Source: Sanghuangporus weigelae
Lineage: Eukaryota; Basidiomycota; Agaricomycetes; Hymenochaetales; Hymenochaetaceae
Assembly: GCA_033182465.1 (NCBI GenBank)
Contig: CP137329.1
Span: forward strand, 372,001-436,000
Reading direction: 5' to 3'
Length of the DNA: 64,000 bases
The notes under the pieces are model-generated. The model worked only from the letters and a program-made list of their open reading frames with translations, did not search any database and was not told where the DNA came from. The position numbers were made by a program, and so were the translations under genes. Positions 46,269-58,026 of this stretch are shown one piece after another. Every line of letters starts with the position of its first letter. Positions within the stretch are counted from its first letter, which is position 1.

Positions 46269-48361
46269 TCACTCATTCGTACCACTGCTAACCTCATGAA
46301 CCGTTCGTTTGGCCGCGGGTGCCCTCCAAGTCTCTTCATACCGCCACAGTTCCTTGACCGCCTCCTCATCCTCATCGTCAGCATTTGCACTTGCAAAGAT
46401 CAACCCGAGAGGGACAGCGAACGTCATGAGGGGGAGCGTGATGAGCGGGAGGAGCGGGGCGAGGTACTTGAGTGCTTCGTCCCTCCGAGTCCAGCATCCT
46501 TCTTCTCCTCCTGAGACTCTTAAGAGAGCAGTTGTGGACGATGATGGTAATGCGGATGTTAAGGAGGTAGGCGTGACGCAGGAGGAGGGAGAATCGAACG
46601 GGAAAGAGAGGTAGAAGAGGAGAGAGAGGAAGAGCGTCGAGATTATGTATGCTGTGAGCGAGGTTAGGAATGCTGGGAATGGAATTCGTGATTGTGTCTG
46701 GAGGGAGAGGGAGGATGGGAGCGGAGTGCTTGTGCCAATTTCTTGAGGTGCTGTGGGAAGGACGGAAGAGCTTGTGCTTGTCGTTGAGCGAGGATTTGGG
46801 CCGCGGGGTGCATTGGCGTCGGAGTATGGTGACGGAGAGACTGCCAGATAACTGTAAAACGCATCTGGTGCATCGGGATCGAGGTAAATCGGTCCCACGG
46901 CAGCGTCTACGCTCTTCTTCTTCTCCACTGATGCTGCAGAATCGGGGTTGAAGAGAAGCATATCATGGGTGAGCGACGGCTGTCTCTCCGTCTCGCCGAC
47001 ACCCATACCCGAATCAAGACCTAGACTGAAAGCTAGCCCCTGCCTTTTTACGAAACGCGTATAATCAAACCGATAGCAGAGTGTGATGAGCTCAACGGGG
47101 AATATGTTCCACAGAACCGCAAGCGCGAAGAGCGGCCATCTATACCCTCTCACATCGTCAATGGCACCTTCGTCGTAGTCATATGCAGTAGCAGAATCGG
47201 CATTAGAGATGGAAGAATTGTTGTTAGTGATGATGTCGATGATGTCGGAGCTGCTAAGCCTGCTGGAGCTGAACTCGTCCCAAGCTGGGTAGGGAGATTG
47301 CGAAGAGGATGGGTTGAGCAGAAGCTTGATGTTCTTGGACTGGATGGCGAGGAAGATCGTAAGTGCAAGGAGGGTGATGATCTATTCATTCAAAATGATG
47401 GTTCACCCGTCAGTGGGTCTTGCTCGTAGTAAACGCGAAATCAAAAGAGGACTCACGTTCGTCAGAGCGTAAACCCCAACAGCCCGCATGCTCTCCCTCG
47501 TCCGTGCATCCGACGAAATGAACACATGCAAAAGCGCAACGTGCACAACAGCCTTGCATATAGCATCGTCGAAGCGAATCGCGCAATACGTGACTAGTAG
47601 GCCGAGAGATATCGGAAGAATTTGGAAGATACGCGGAATCGCGGGGTGCAGAGTGCGAACTATGTATGAGTCTGCAATTTGGGACGTTCAGGGCACTGGA
47701 ACTTAGAGAAGGGATAGAAGAGAGGAATTACCTCCGTCTGCGTCTCTCCGGACACTTAATTTATACATTTTCGAGAGGAGACCAAATAGCTGACAAGATA
47801 TAGTGTATTAGCTTTCCTAAGATCAATTCTCAAGCGTTCCAAATTTATAGAACTTACTTTTGATGAAGCGAACCAAAAGAGCGGTCCGAACACAATAGCT
47901 TCGAATGTGCATATGCGTTGAGGCTCAATTCGTGCCACACAGTGCAAGTATGACGCAAGCAGAGACGCAAAGAGGAAGTACACGGGTGCGATATGCGTGA
48001 AGACATGTTTGCGCAGATTTCGTAGACGTGAAAGGTGTGGCGAGGTGGGTGTAGGTAGAGATGAGGGCGTCTTTTGGACTGCTATCCAAGTCTAAGAAAA
48101 CGTATCAATATAAACGGTTAAAGAACTCGATTCTGAGGCCGAAGATACATAGGTCCAGCTTACCCGAAGAGAAAGAGGTGCTTCTAGCAGTACTGAGAGT
48201 AACGGAGGCAGAACATATGGCCACATAGTATGACAGAACGAGACGAGGCTGTCAAAGAGAGGAATTATGCTCTCGTAGAGACCATCGACTTTTGAGATAA
48301 AGTCATGATGAATAGTCTCGGAGACCCGCCAGAGTGAGACGTACGCCACAGGCGTGGACAT
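46269..48361 (-). CDS. large multipass membrane protein, function unknown
   Basis: Five minus-strand exons (48361-48164, 48091-47858, 47789-47732, 47659-47457, 47381-46269) give 601 residues. Hydrophobic segments occur near residues 40-62 (TMWPYVLPPLLSVLLEA), 95-115 (IAPVYFLFASLLASYLH), 125-140, in exon 4 and the start of exon 5 (ITLLALTIFLAI), then WPLFALAVLWNIFPVELITL, FLTSLTAYIISTLFLSLLFY and LAPLLPLITLPLMTFAVPLG, so seven or more spans. The middle (about residues 330-470) is Ser/Pro/Asp-rich and polar, likely a cytosolic loop. I do not recognise a family. The Met at 48361 is the true ATG; a GTG two codons earlier is not a start. Confidence 0.75.
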
Positions 48362-49671
48362 TTTCACGTCCTCCTGTATAGCTACTGCTTCCTAGCTGGG
48401 GTAGCTTTAGTTACTATCCTAATCCTAGTCGTCAATCCCTAATGCGAGACGAGGACTCAGAGGATGAGATCGACAGTCAACGTACTGTCGGTAAAGAGCA
48501 AAAGTAGAAATGTGAGGATGTGTGTTTGTGCGTCCTCGTACATATATACCCGAGTAAGAGAGAGAAATTGCAATAGCAAAGTGGATTACTGGAACAGTGA
48601 TGCGACTCAGACAGTTACGCCACAAAATATGAGCTTTGCACCACTATCTAACTGGCAGTGTCCTCCCAGCCGATTTTCGAGCGCGATAATAGATACGAGG
48701 TGAAGGTTAGAATCGAGGACGACGTCTATCCTGTCCTTCGAGAAGACTCCGTCATTAATCCAGTGATGATTAAAACCAGGACTTTACGCCACAGAAGCTC
48801 CTTGCTCCGTACAGAGAATGACCAGATAGATTTGTCAAACCAGAGACCTTACGAATGGAGAAGGAACGTTGCCGAAGACGGGAAGAGAGGCAGAAATACA
48901 TGTATTGTGCCGAGCAATGACTCGAGGTTAGAGGAAAACTGAACGTATGTATGTATGTATGTCGGTCACTCGCAATCGCAAGATGGATTAGAGTAGATCG
49001 GCATGATTAACTCCTGGTGGCATCACATCAAGAGAGTACGTTGAAATAATTGAAGAGGATAAAACATATGCTTAGTCATTACTCTTAGTCATAGAACTAC
49101 AGCGATCACTTGATTCGAAGTCCGATTTGCCTCGTGGATCAGCGCTTCCTGATCGATCAAAGAACCCGAGATGCCGCCTCAGCCCATCAATTTCGTGTCT
49201 CTTTCACTACGAAGCTTCTGCAAAAATCAGAATCGCTCTCTTCGAGTCCGTCACTGGCATCTTAGCGTCGAGTCTCCCCCTCATCTGGCGCGAACTCCAG
49301 TACGATGGAGTAGAGTTTGGGATTCAGTCGGTCTCGGGTGCGTGGAAGGAACAGAAAGAAAGACAGTAATATCGACGCGGAGACAAGGCGCTCGTACTGC
49401 TGCAGACCCCCACACGGGAAAGACATATACTAGAGACAGCCGAAAGCCCTCAGGCCACGCTCATCAGCCGTCCTAGCATCACATTCCTTTCGTACCTATC
49501 GAGGCATCGCGCTCTCAATACTCTCCTTTACGGGCCTACGCTCCTTTCTCTTCGCATCTCTCTTTTCAACCAACGTCGGGAGAACGCGAATTTTTTATCT
49601 TGCTGACGTGTTTTATTCTGGTTTTATCTTGCGGGAAGTCTTGACTGAATTACTTATCACCGCGAATTGTG
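48362..49671. other. divergent intergenic region with a GTAT microsatellite
   Basis: About 1.3 kb between the membrane-protein gene and the Gly/Pro-rich gene. Frames at 48658-48942 (94 codons) and 49171-49476 show no domain and lack splice support. A (GTAT)n run lies at 48943-48962. Confidence 0.45.
48943..48962. repeat. GTAT tetranucleotide microsatellite
   Basis: Four to five perfect GTAT units in a row near 48943-48962. A simple repeat in non-coding DNA. Confidence 0.7.
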
Positions 49672-50364
49672 ATGTATCGGCATCCATTTGCTAACCCGGA
49701 GCTCCTTTATGGACGAGCGGTTAGTGATGATTCCATATCTCAATGAAAGCCTATCCATAGCTTAATTACCTCTGTAGGTCACTCCAGAAAATTACCTGGA
49801 TTTACGGTCTCCTACGCCTGGTCCTGGTCCTGGTCCTGGCCTATATCCTTACCGTAGCTTCATGGTAAGTGAACCTCCCGTTCTTACTTTTATTAACTTG
49901 CAAATCATGTTTTTGATGACATCGATCATTAGCCGATGGCCTCGCAATCTAGCTTCTTCGGCGAGCACACGGGTCTTTCAGTGCATGGTAATAGTCATAC
50001 TGTAGGAGGACACGCAATTGGGCGAGGACGTGCGGCTTCTTTACCTGAGCCTCGTCAACCTCATCCATACCGATACGCCGGTAGCGGTGGCGGAGGCTTT
50101 ACGGGAGGTGATATGATGGGAACGTGGAGTGAAGGTTTTGACGATGCACAGAGTGAGCCTGCACGGACCCGGTCTTCGTGGAAACGTGCATTCAAAGTAA
50201 GCAGCCGCTTGACTTATTCATGTATTCAAGCTAATTTGCGGTTTTTACTTTTACCTCTGTGATCAATCTTGTAGCGCATGAGACGAAGCGCTCAACGCGG
50301 ATTACGAAAAGTCCGAGCTTTCCTGCATCGCGATGATAAGCGATCCATCTCTGGATTCTCATGA
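49672..50364 (+). CDS. small Gly/Pro/Ser-rich hypothetical protein
   Basis: Four exons (49672-49719, 49778-49864, 49933-50196, 50275-50364) give 162 residues with all phases zero, so exons can be skipped without a frame change. It begins MYRHPFANPELLYGRAVTPE, then SPTPGPGPGPGLYPYRSF, where a GGTCCT repeat in the DNA makes the Pro-Gly run. The third exon is Gly/His-rich (NSHTVGGHAIGRGRA; AGSGGGGFTGGDMMG). It ends in a basic patch (RMRRSAQRGLRKVRAFLH). No membrane segment or known domain. The basic end could be a nuclear-localisation signal. Function unknown. Confidence 0.6.
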
Positions 50365-51371
50365 CCCTCGCTTTTGTGCGAGTGCTCTTCAAAACGAGGC
50401 TCCCTTCTTCATCATTAACATTCACGCTCCACTCATGAACGCAAGTGATCCCGATGAACGTTCAAGTATATCATTTCAAAAGCCATCCTGGTCGTGTACC
50501 ATACCCACTCGATTCGTTACGTTTCCAAACTCAAAATCCGACAGGCCATAATGTATATACCTCTCTTTTCTATACCCTCTCGTTTTTCCTACTCGTCTCC
50601 TGGACACGCTGATCACGCTGAACGATTTTTTACGCATTTCCTGTCGTTCTCTGCTTTCTTCCGTCTGTCTGTCTGTACTATCCTAGGCCTATTCGGACAT
50701 CCTCACTGGTAATGTATGTACGATTACTGTACTCGATTGAATATTCTTTTGCGCATCCAAAGTATATGTACGCATTCTACTACTCCCTGTACGCTATTTT
50801 AATTTCCTTGCTTATGCTACATTGGACATTTTGGTTGGTACTGTGTATATATGGTCTTCATTTATCTCGTTTGTCTGACTGATTACTAGTTCGTAGGGTA
50901 CAGCATCTCAATTATCGTGGTAAATATCATCTAAATCATGGGGTGTAACTTCATACTTTAGTTCCTTACTTTGATTCTCTTTCTCATGATGAATGAGATT
51001 GATCGTGCGTATATATATAATTTAAGGGTCCTGAGTTCTACGGTATTAGATTCGAAACAGACTGCACGAGAGAGAGAGAATGAGAAGGAGGCAGAGGAAT
51101 GGAGAGACGGATAAAGGAAGAATTGTAGAAACGCATGACTTGAGAGGGATGATGGACGGATGGATCTCTAGGTAAGAGACAGCAAGGTACAGGGTATTGA
51201 GACGACAACACAGCCTTGAATGCAGCGAGAAAAAGGCCTTGGTGGTGAAAAAGAGAATGCGCTGAGTATCAGCACGAACGGAACCTGGAAGTTGATAAAA
51301 TGCCCTGAAAGTGAAGACCGAATGGATGAGACATCAAGTAAAAAGTCTATGTCTAGTCATGGGCATGTGGA
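50365..51371. other. convergent intergenic region, 1 kb
   Basis: Between the Gly/Pro-rich gene and the SGNH-like gene end. The 72- and 83-codon frames here are unsupported. Pyrimidine-rich runs near 50560-50660 are typical of 3' flanks. Confidence 0.45.
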
Positions 51372-53144
51372 TTACGAGGCGAATATACCGAGTAGTCGGA
51401 ACGGCGTGACGGGTTGTCCTTCCTCGCCCATTAGCTGGCACTCTACAAAGTGCGAACCGCGCGTCACGTAGTGGTCGATCACGGCAACCCTATCGGTGAA
51501 TACGTATAAAGTGTAATCAGTATCACATACGCGCGAGTTGTGCGAAAGCGCCCGGCGAATACAAGGATGAGATGGGAAATATACATATGAATGGGGCAAA
51601 TACTCACAGAGGCGTTACTTCATGATAGTTACCGCCGTTCGTTAAGAGCACTGCACCAGGAGTGTTATCATCCACCCAACATTGAACCGCGCTCCCAGAG
51701 TCGTCCTCCGCCAACGGCTCTTTCAAATAATAGACCGCGACGTCACCCGCGCCGGCTTGGATAGGGACGCGCAGTCTGCTCGTGGGTTGCGCAGAACTCC
51801 AGTAATGATCGTACGCCGTTACAGCACCCGAACCTGGAGGAGGATGTACGGATGACCACCCGGAGCCTGTGAAGAGACTTGGAGGGAGCGGGTTGATGAG
51901 GTCGTTTGCACTCACACAGTAGGGTACAACCTCCTCAACTGCGGCCCGCTGTTGCTCGCCTGGACGCGCGGCTACTCGACCGAGAGGTACACGAAGATGC
52001 GGGTTGTGCTTGACAGCGCTGTCTATCCCGCCTGCACCATCTGCAAGACGGTTTCCGAGACCACCGAATACACCGTGCTTGTCCATTAATGGCGAGTCAG
52101 GCTGGGCCGGTTCGGTGAGTAATGGTGAGGCTACGTCGAAGGCTCGTCCAGTTGCTACGGCCCAAGCACTGCATATTTGCGCCTGAAAATAGTGGATAAG
52201 GACATCAGCAAGAAGTTCATGCCCTAACGGGTTGGCGAGCACTGGGTCGGCATAGTAAGGCTTGATGGTATCGGGCTTCGCCATATAGGAAGGGAAGAGG
52301 ACAGGTTTGATGCTGATGTGCGGGACGTCGTAGAACTGGGCAACAACGTCGTGGACGACTTCTGGTCCATGAAAACCATATGTATCAATAACTTGCGGAC
52401 TGAAATGCCCGAGAATGACTACGGCCGGTTGGTCTGGTCGGACGAGAATAGATCGGACGAGAAGCTCATAGTGGGCTATCCACGCGTCGTCCATGGGGTC
52501 ATCCGAGTCGAACTCGAGGATCACAAGATCGGTATCGTCTGGGAGGTGATGGGCATTGCAGAACGAGAAGTATGCAGAATTCGTTCGTCGTTGGGCTCCG
52601 TTCGTGAGTTCGGAAGCGGGATGAGGGAACACTTCGTTCCACCAGTGGAAGAACCGAGAAGGATAACATCTTGGAGAAATTGGATCGTCGCCAGCACCAT
52701 GACATGAAGACACTATTCTCGGGGATTAAGATAAAAATAAGTCTAACACGATGCAATAGACGTACCTGAACCCCCTAATACACTGATAGTTACCGGAAGA
52801 CCTGATAGAGCTTTGTGAATGACACGCTGCACTCGTGCACCGCTACCAAGGTGCAACCTGCTTTTCGACAAGGCGTGAATACCATGCTTAGCACCAATCT
52901 CATCGCCAGGTCCAAACAACGGACAAAATTCGAAAGGATTTGGATCCGTGTCGGTATTGTTCATGTAGTTCTTCGGAGTAAGTCTGCTGGTGTCGGTGTA
53001 CCCATGCCGTGGCAACGACGGGTCCGCAGGTAAAATCAATCGTGTCAGGGCGACGATGAAGACGAAAAGTGCAAGGATGGTCCATATTCGATTCGTCACA
53101 CCGAGTGTCTTCTGGTTCAAACGGGACGTTTTTTCTAAGTCCAT
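51372..53144 (-). CDS. SGNH/GDSL-hydrolase-like membrane-anchored protein (capsule-associated-protein-like)
   Basis: Minus-strand exons 53144-52766, 52712-51608 and 51489-51372 give 533 residues. An in-frame ATG at 53225 would add 27, but a TATATA at 53253-53258 sits only about 28 bases before it, so the inner ATG is preferred. One membrane segment (IWTILALFVFIVALTRLIL) near residue 20 makes a type II protein with a luminal or outer domain. Block I is SVLGGSVSSCHGAGDDP, spanning intron 1; then DLVILEFDSDDPMDDAW, VVILGHFSPQVIDTYGF, and block V YYADPVLANPLGHELLADVL. The DxxH catalytic pair is not plainly present: DPVL stands where DxxH would be. C-terminal half is a beta-rich region. Relatives occur in basidiomycete glycan-modification clusters. 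Substrate unknown. Confidence 0.75.
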
Positions 53145-53498
53145 GTCAATAGAGTCCGTCAAGGCGCGTCCCCCCGCCCTCGGCGGCGAGATGTGCGCTG
53201 AGCCTTTTCCTGTTCGCCGTTGCATATTTTCCGTATTTTTCTTTTGATTATGTATATATGAGACACGAGCGATAAGAGAACCTCATGGACGTCGGGGAGA
53301 AAGCGCTGAAGACAGACCCGCTATCGAAAGGAAGCGGCGGCCATATTTCTCTTCGTGTGAGCAATGATCGACGCTTACTTCTTTCGATCATTCAGGCAAT
53401 GTCACGTCTATTATGTAGCTTGTGACACATCACGGTCCCGTGCTAGTCAGACGCGTCTTGAGTCTTGACGCGTTAGTCTCTTCACCTCTGACCACGCG
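53145..53498. promoter_or_regulatory. compact bidirectional promoter, SGNH-like gene / TOF1
   Basis: About 354 bases separate the two divergent ATGs. A TATATA at 53253-53258 reads on the minus strand towards the SGNH-like gene. No TATA box is seen towards TOF1. Confidence 0.5.
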
Positions 53499-56400
53499 AT
53501 GGACCGTGACGATGCGATATCTGTGCACTCTGACGATGAGGAACCAACCGAATGGATCGATAGACGCGCGATTCTTGCGCCTGCTATCAACGATGTCATC
53601 GCCGCGCTTGGAGGGTACGAAGGTGACACCTACGTGCTTGGCGACGAATGTTACGGGTGTCTGAAGGATCTCAAGAAGTTTTGGAGGAAGGACGATACCG
53701 ACGATGAACGGACAGTCGCTAGAATATTTTGGGTCGCACGCGTTCTGCCCAACGATCTCGTGCCTATTCTTCTGGCGACTGCTGGAAAAGGTCTTGTAGC
53801 AGACAAGTGCGCAGTCGCATGTGCTGACATCATTACCGCAATGACTTGGCCCATCGACCTCGCGGAAGAACTCAAAGAGCTTGACGAAGAGCTAGACAAA
53901 GGTACTGACTATACCCAGCTTCTCCAGAGTCATTTACATTACAAGGTGGCTCTCCTTCGACCCGGGGTGATTCAGGCTCTTTTCGGCATTTTATTGCCCT
54001 GCATTGCGAAGGACAAAAAGGACCGGACAGAACGGGATGTACAAATCGTCAATGTCATCCTACATCTCTTCCGAAATCTCGCCTTCATTAAAGATCCGCC
54101 GACAAACATGCATGGGAGTGCCGACCAAGCAGAGCTTTCTTCATTACAGTCCAGGCTCATCAAAACGTACTCCGAAGCACACGTCTTCGATCTTCTCATC
54201 ACCATCGCTTCAAGCGCCAAAGACTCTTTCTTTAATCAATGGAATACGCTGGTTATGGAGATCTTTTATCTTTTGTTTCGTGGCACTTCGCCATCTTTAC
54301 TCGCATTGGATCAGAATAAGGTGGAGCATCGACCCGATCAAATAGGACAGACACGAAAACTAACGCAAGGCCCTTAGAGATCACAAACAACTCTTTCGCA
54401 ACTCCTCGTGGCGGAGAACAAACTCAAGCTCGAATATGCTCGTAAAGCGTCCTCTCGACACTCGCGATTCGGAACAACGATTTCTATCACTAGGAATCCA
54501 TCTAAACCAGGCCTTGCGAGCGGAGACAATGTGGATGCAGCCTCTGCTAACAATCCTTCTGGGCAAAAATTAGTGCTTCATCGGCAACAGGCACTCAAAG
54601 AAGATCCCGGTAGCATTCTCGACATAAGGAAGAAAAAGCAGTATAGGAAGACGAATAAAGTGGATGAGCTCGGCCTGCAAGATAATCTTGATAGCGATGC
54701 GAAGAATATACTGCAGGGTCTGGCACGAACGTTCATTGAAGTCTGCTTTAACAGTGAGAATCACGCTTTCTATGAGTTCTCTGTGTATCTCATGATTTTA
54801 TAGCGTTCCTCGCCTCCTTGTTGAAGGATATCAAGTCGGAGAGGCCGAAGATTACGGAGAAGGATCATCTACGCCTACTCTTTCTAACACGATGGTTCCT
54901 CGAGTTCTTCCTTACAGTTCGCAACTCGCAGATTGAGCAATCCAAGAAAGACGGAACGCCTATAAGCTGGGGTTTCGATCTTGTTAGTGAGGTTATTGAA
55001 CGTAGCTGGATTGTATGGATCTTAAGGCGTATGCGCGAGTCAATGGAGAGCAAGGTAATATCCGTCCCGTCCCGTCTATTTCGCGATCTTGACATTCAAT
55101 GTACTTCTGCCAGCCCAAACTCTGGACGGAGCTCCAGGCGGGCATTGAATGCCTCACTCAACTCCTGGCGCTCATCGATGCTATGCACTCTGTCGAATTG
55201 GAAGACTCAGAACTGGCGGAAGCGGCATCTTTGCTCCAACAGCAATTGGTGTATAATGGCGAAGTACTTGATATTTCCGTCGACGCTCTGCGCGTATACA
55301 AAGAAGGTGTGCAGAGCTTGAGGTACCTTGATGCTAGCATATGCCTTGGGTACTCGCTTTTGAGGATGCTGGAGAAGTGGTCGAGAGAGCGCGGAGGAGG
55401 GGAGTTGCTCGTGAGGAAGAAGAAAGCCAAGAGAAGGAAAAGCAAAGGTACGTTTGTATATTTCTTGGCACGAAGTATCGTGGCTGAACGGATTCGCATG
55501 TAACAGACGGCGCTGATGAAGAAATAGAGGAAGAGCAAATGGAGCAAGACTCGGACGATGAGCATGCCGTACAAGAGATGATCTTCACTTTTGAATCGTT
55601 CGAACTAGTAGGTTTCTATTTGTCTGCTTATCGTCTACAGAGCTCTTACACTTCCCCAGAAATTTGCGCACGAAGAGATAACACACACTCTCATCCTATA
55701 CCTAACCCGATACGATGAATTCACATCGTCAGAGCAAATGAAGCGAGTTGTCAACCTCATGCACCGACAAGCTGTCAGGACGAAAGCGGAGGGGCTATTC
55801 TTCAAGGTCTCGACGCTCAATCTCTTCAGAAACATATTTACGCGACAGTCAGCGTTTCCGAAGGAGCAACCCTACAAGGACCTTGTGGCCTTGATAACCT
55901 TCATATTGAAGAAGTTCTTCAAGGCCGTGAAAGAAGATCCAATGTTGATCGTCGAGGTGATTGCAGCGTCTCCGATTTGCAATATTATCATGTGTTGATC
56001 TATTGTAATGTCTAGGCATTTTACCCCAAGAATCGTAACCGCTGGAAGCAGTATTCTAGCTGGGAGCCAGAACCAAAATCTCGCGGACGAGACAGAGATG
56101 TGGACGATTCAGACAAGCAGTCCGCGGAACTCCAGGTGAAGAGGGGATACTCGTGGAGCGAGCAGCTTGGTATTGCTGTTGCATGTCTAATCGAGAACGT
56201 GCAGCAGGAGCTTCTTGACTGGGCGAAGGAGGTATGTCACTATATGTTCTCGTGCGTCGAGTTGTGTTCCTGATAAGACATGTTATTAGATCCTTATTAT
56301 GGTCATTGGCCTACGGCAGAGGATCATTGAGGAGACAGATGGAGCTTCCTCAGAAACTCAGGCGGACAAAATGGACGATGATGCTGTGCGAGACGCTGCG

Positions 56401-57570
56401 AGCAAGCTACGCCAACCGTCGAATGAGGCTCTCGCGAAGTTTGAAGATTATCGTAAGTGTCGACCCTGCCTTTTCTTTAAGTATTCTCCTGTTAATCACC
56501 ACACATTATTCCAGTGATACCGTATGAGAGCGATGAGCGCGCTGACGCCGCAACGAAGAATCCGCGCATGAAACTGCTCTTCCGTCTTCTTAAGTTCAGT
56601 ATTCTAGACGAAAGTATGTTGCTTCTTTAGCTCTTGGACGCTGATAGTATCTTACCGAACATGCGACATCATAGATGCTGATGAACTAGAGTGGTATGTC
56701 CCCGCAGCGATCCTTCCTTCTGATCTGCAAAGTTCCTTGAACGTCATCAACCAATTCATCGAAACGCCACTCGACCTGGGCGGTAAGAAAGCATCCCAAA
56801 TGCTCTCCAAGAAAACACGTCGAAGACGCCGACGCCGACGAGCCTCGTCCTCTGGTTCCGAGCACTCAGGCTCGGATTCGGATGAACCCCGTAAAAGACG
56901 TGCAAAGAAAAAGAAGGAAGAGAAGAAATACAAGAGTGCGCAGTTTATTGAGGATTCTGATGTGGAGTATGGCGACGATGAGACGTTCTGGGCGAGGGAG
57001 AGGGCGCAGAGGGAGAAGACGGAGAAGTTAGCTGCAGAGGGTAAGATGGCCTCCCTGCGTGCGACGGGTACGAAGAAGAGGAAGAAGCCGCGTGGAAAGG
57101 CTGTTGACACTGATACCGGACGTGTTAGTGGTAATGAGGAAGGAGAGACAAATGACGCGAAGAGGAGAAAGAGCTCGCCTGCTGCGGATGATGGAGTGGA
57201 TGGCGGAGAAGCCGACGGACAAGCAGAAGCTCCTTCATCAGATTCAGATTCAGACTCGGACTCAGATGATTTCGGTATAGACGCCGTCCTCGACAGGAAC
57301 ACCAGATCAAAAGTTCCAAAGTCGAAGGCAGCTCCAAAAGTTCGTCCCAAACCACGTCCGCGTCCACGGTATAAAGAGCCAGCTACGGACGTTCAGGAAA
57401 CGTCCGACATGCCCATGCCTTCTAGTCCACCTGCAACGATGGTGGCTTCACGCCCGATCAGTCCTTTCGGAGAATCTGACAAAGAGAACATCTCGGATGT
57501 AGATCTGGGCGTCCAGGCACGGAAGCCGAAGACGAAGGCGAGGATTGTTTTCTCGGATGAGGACGAATAG
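53499..57570 (+). CDS. TOF1: Timeless/TOF1/Swi1 replication fork protection protein
   Basis: Ten exons (53499-54320, 54378-54753, 54804-55054, 55114-55447, 55507-55607, 55660-55956, 56016-56231, 56290-56452, 56515-56613, 56675-57570) give 1,184 residues, the usual size. The TIMELESS N-domain is clear: YVLGDECYGCLKDLKKFWRK, HLHYKVALLRPGVIQALF, VNVILHLFRNLAFIKDPP and FNQWNTLVMEIFYLLFRGTS; then KASSRHSRFGTTISITR and LRLLFLTRWFLEFFLTVRNS. TOF1 with CSM3 and MRC1 travels with the fork, stabilises stalled forks and carries checkpoint signal in the nucleus. The C-terminal 280 residues are disordered: a run of eight Arg (TRRRRRRRRASSS), acidic-Ser blocks (SDSDSDSDSDD) and SP sites. It diverges from the SGNH-like gene by about 350 bases. 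Confidence 0.93.
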
Positions 57571-58026
57571 ATAGAAGTATTGTATATCTGTATTGCAGTC
57601 TCTAGATAATTATACGCGTGTTTGATCTGGATTTTTGCGACCCAGGGTATGCTTTCCGCTCTCGAGATATTATTGCTTGTTTCAATGTTTCGAATATTCC
57701 AATTCCAAATTTTCCTGAAAGATATGTTCAGACCTCTCCTGAAGGCTTTTTATGATAATGCTCGTTATGTAGCCTTTCTGCATATTCTTTTCGATGAATG
57801 ATAGAACTGAGCTCCTACTTGCAAGAGGTGATGATATAATTTCTCACGTGATGTACTAAGATCCGAAAACGGCATGTGTCGCAAGGGACAAGAACACAGC
57901 CTCGCGCAGCTCCTCTTCACTCGTGCAGGTCACCACCACCACGTACATTCCTCTTCTACCTTCATAGTTCTTTTGAAAAAAAAAAACTCGTGTTCGTATC
58001 ATTTGCTTTGTGAAGCTTATTGAATC
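57571..58026. other. intergenic, no gene seen
   Basis: About 455 bases between TOF1 and the tetraspan-type gene. The pyrimidine-rich end includes a run of A near 57980. No gene is seen. Confidence 0.5.

Noticed and set aside
53145-53225. Upstream in-frame ATG for the SGNH-like gene
   Set aside because: The TATATA at 53253-53258 is too close for transcription to include it; the inner ATG also places the membrane segment near the N-terminus.
56652-57350. 232-codon minus-strand frame inside TOF1
   Set aside because: Antisense of the Ser/Asp/Arg low-complexity tail; no independent signal.
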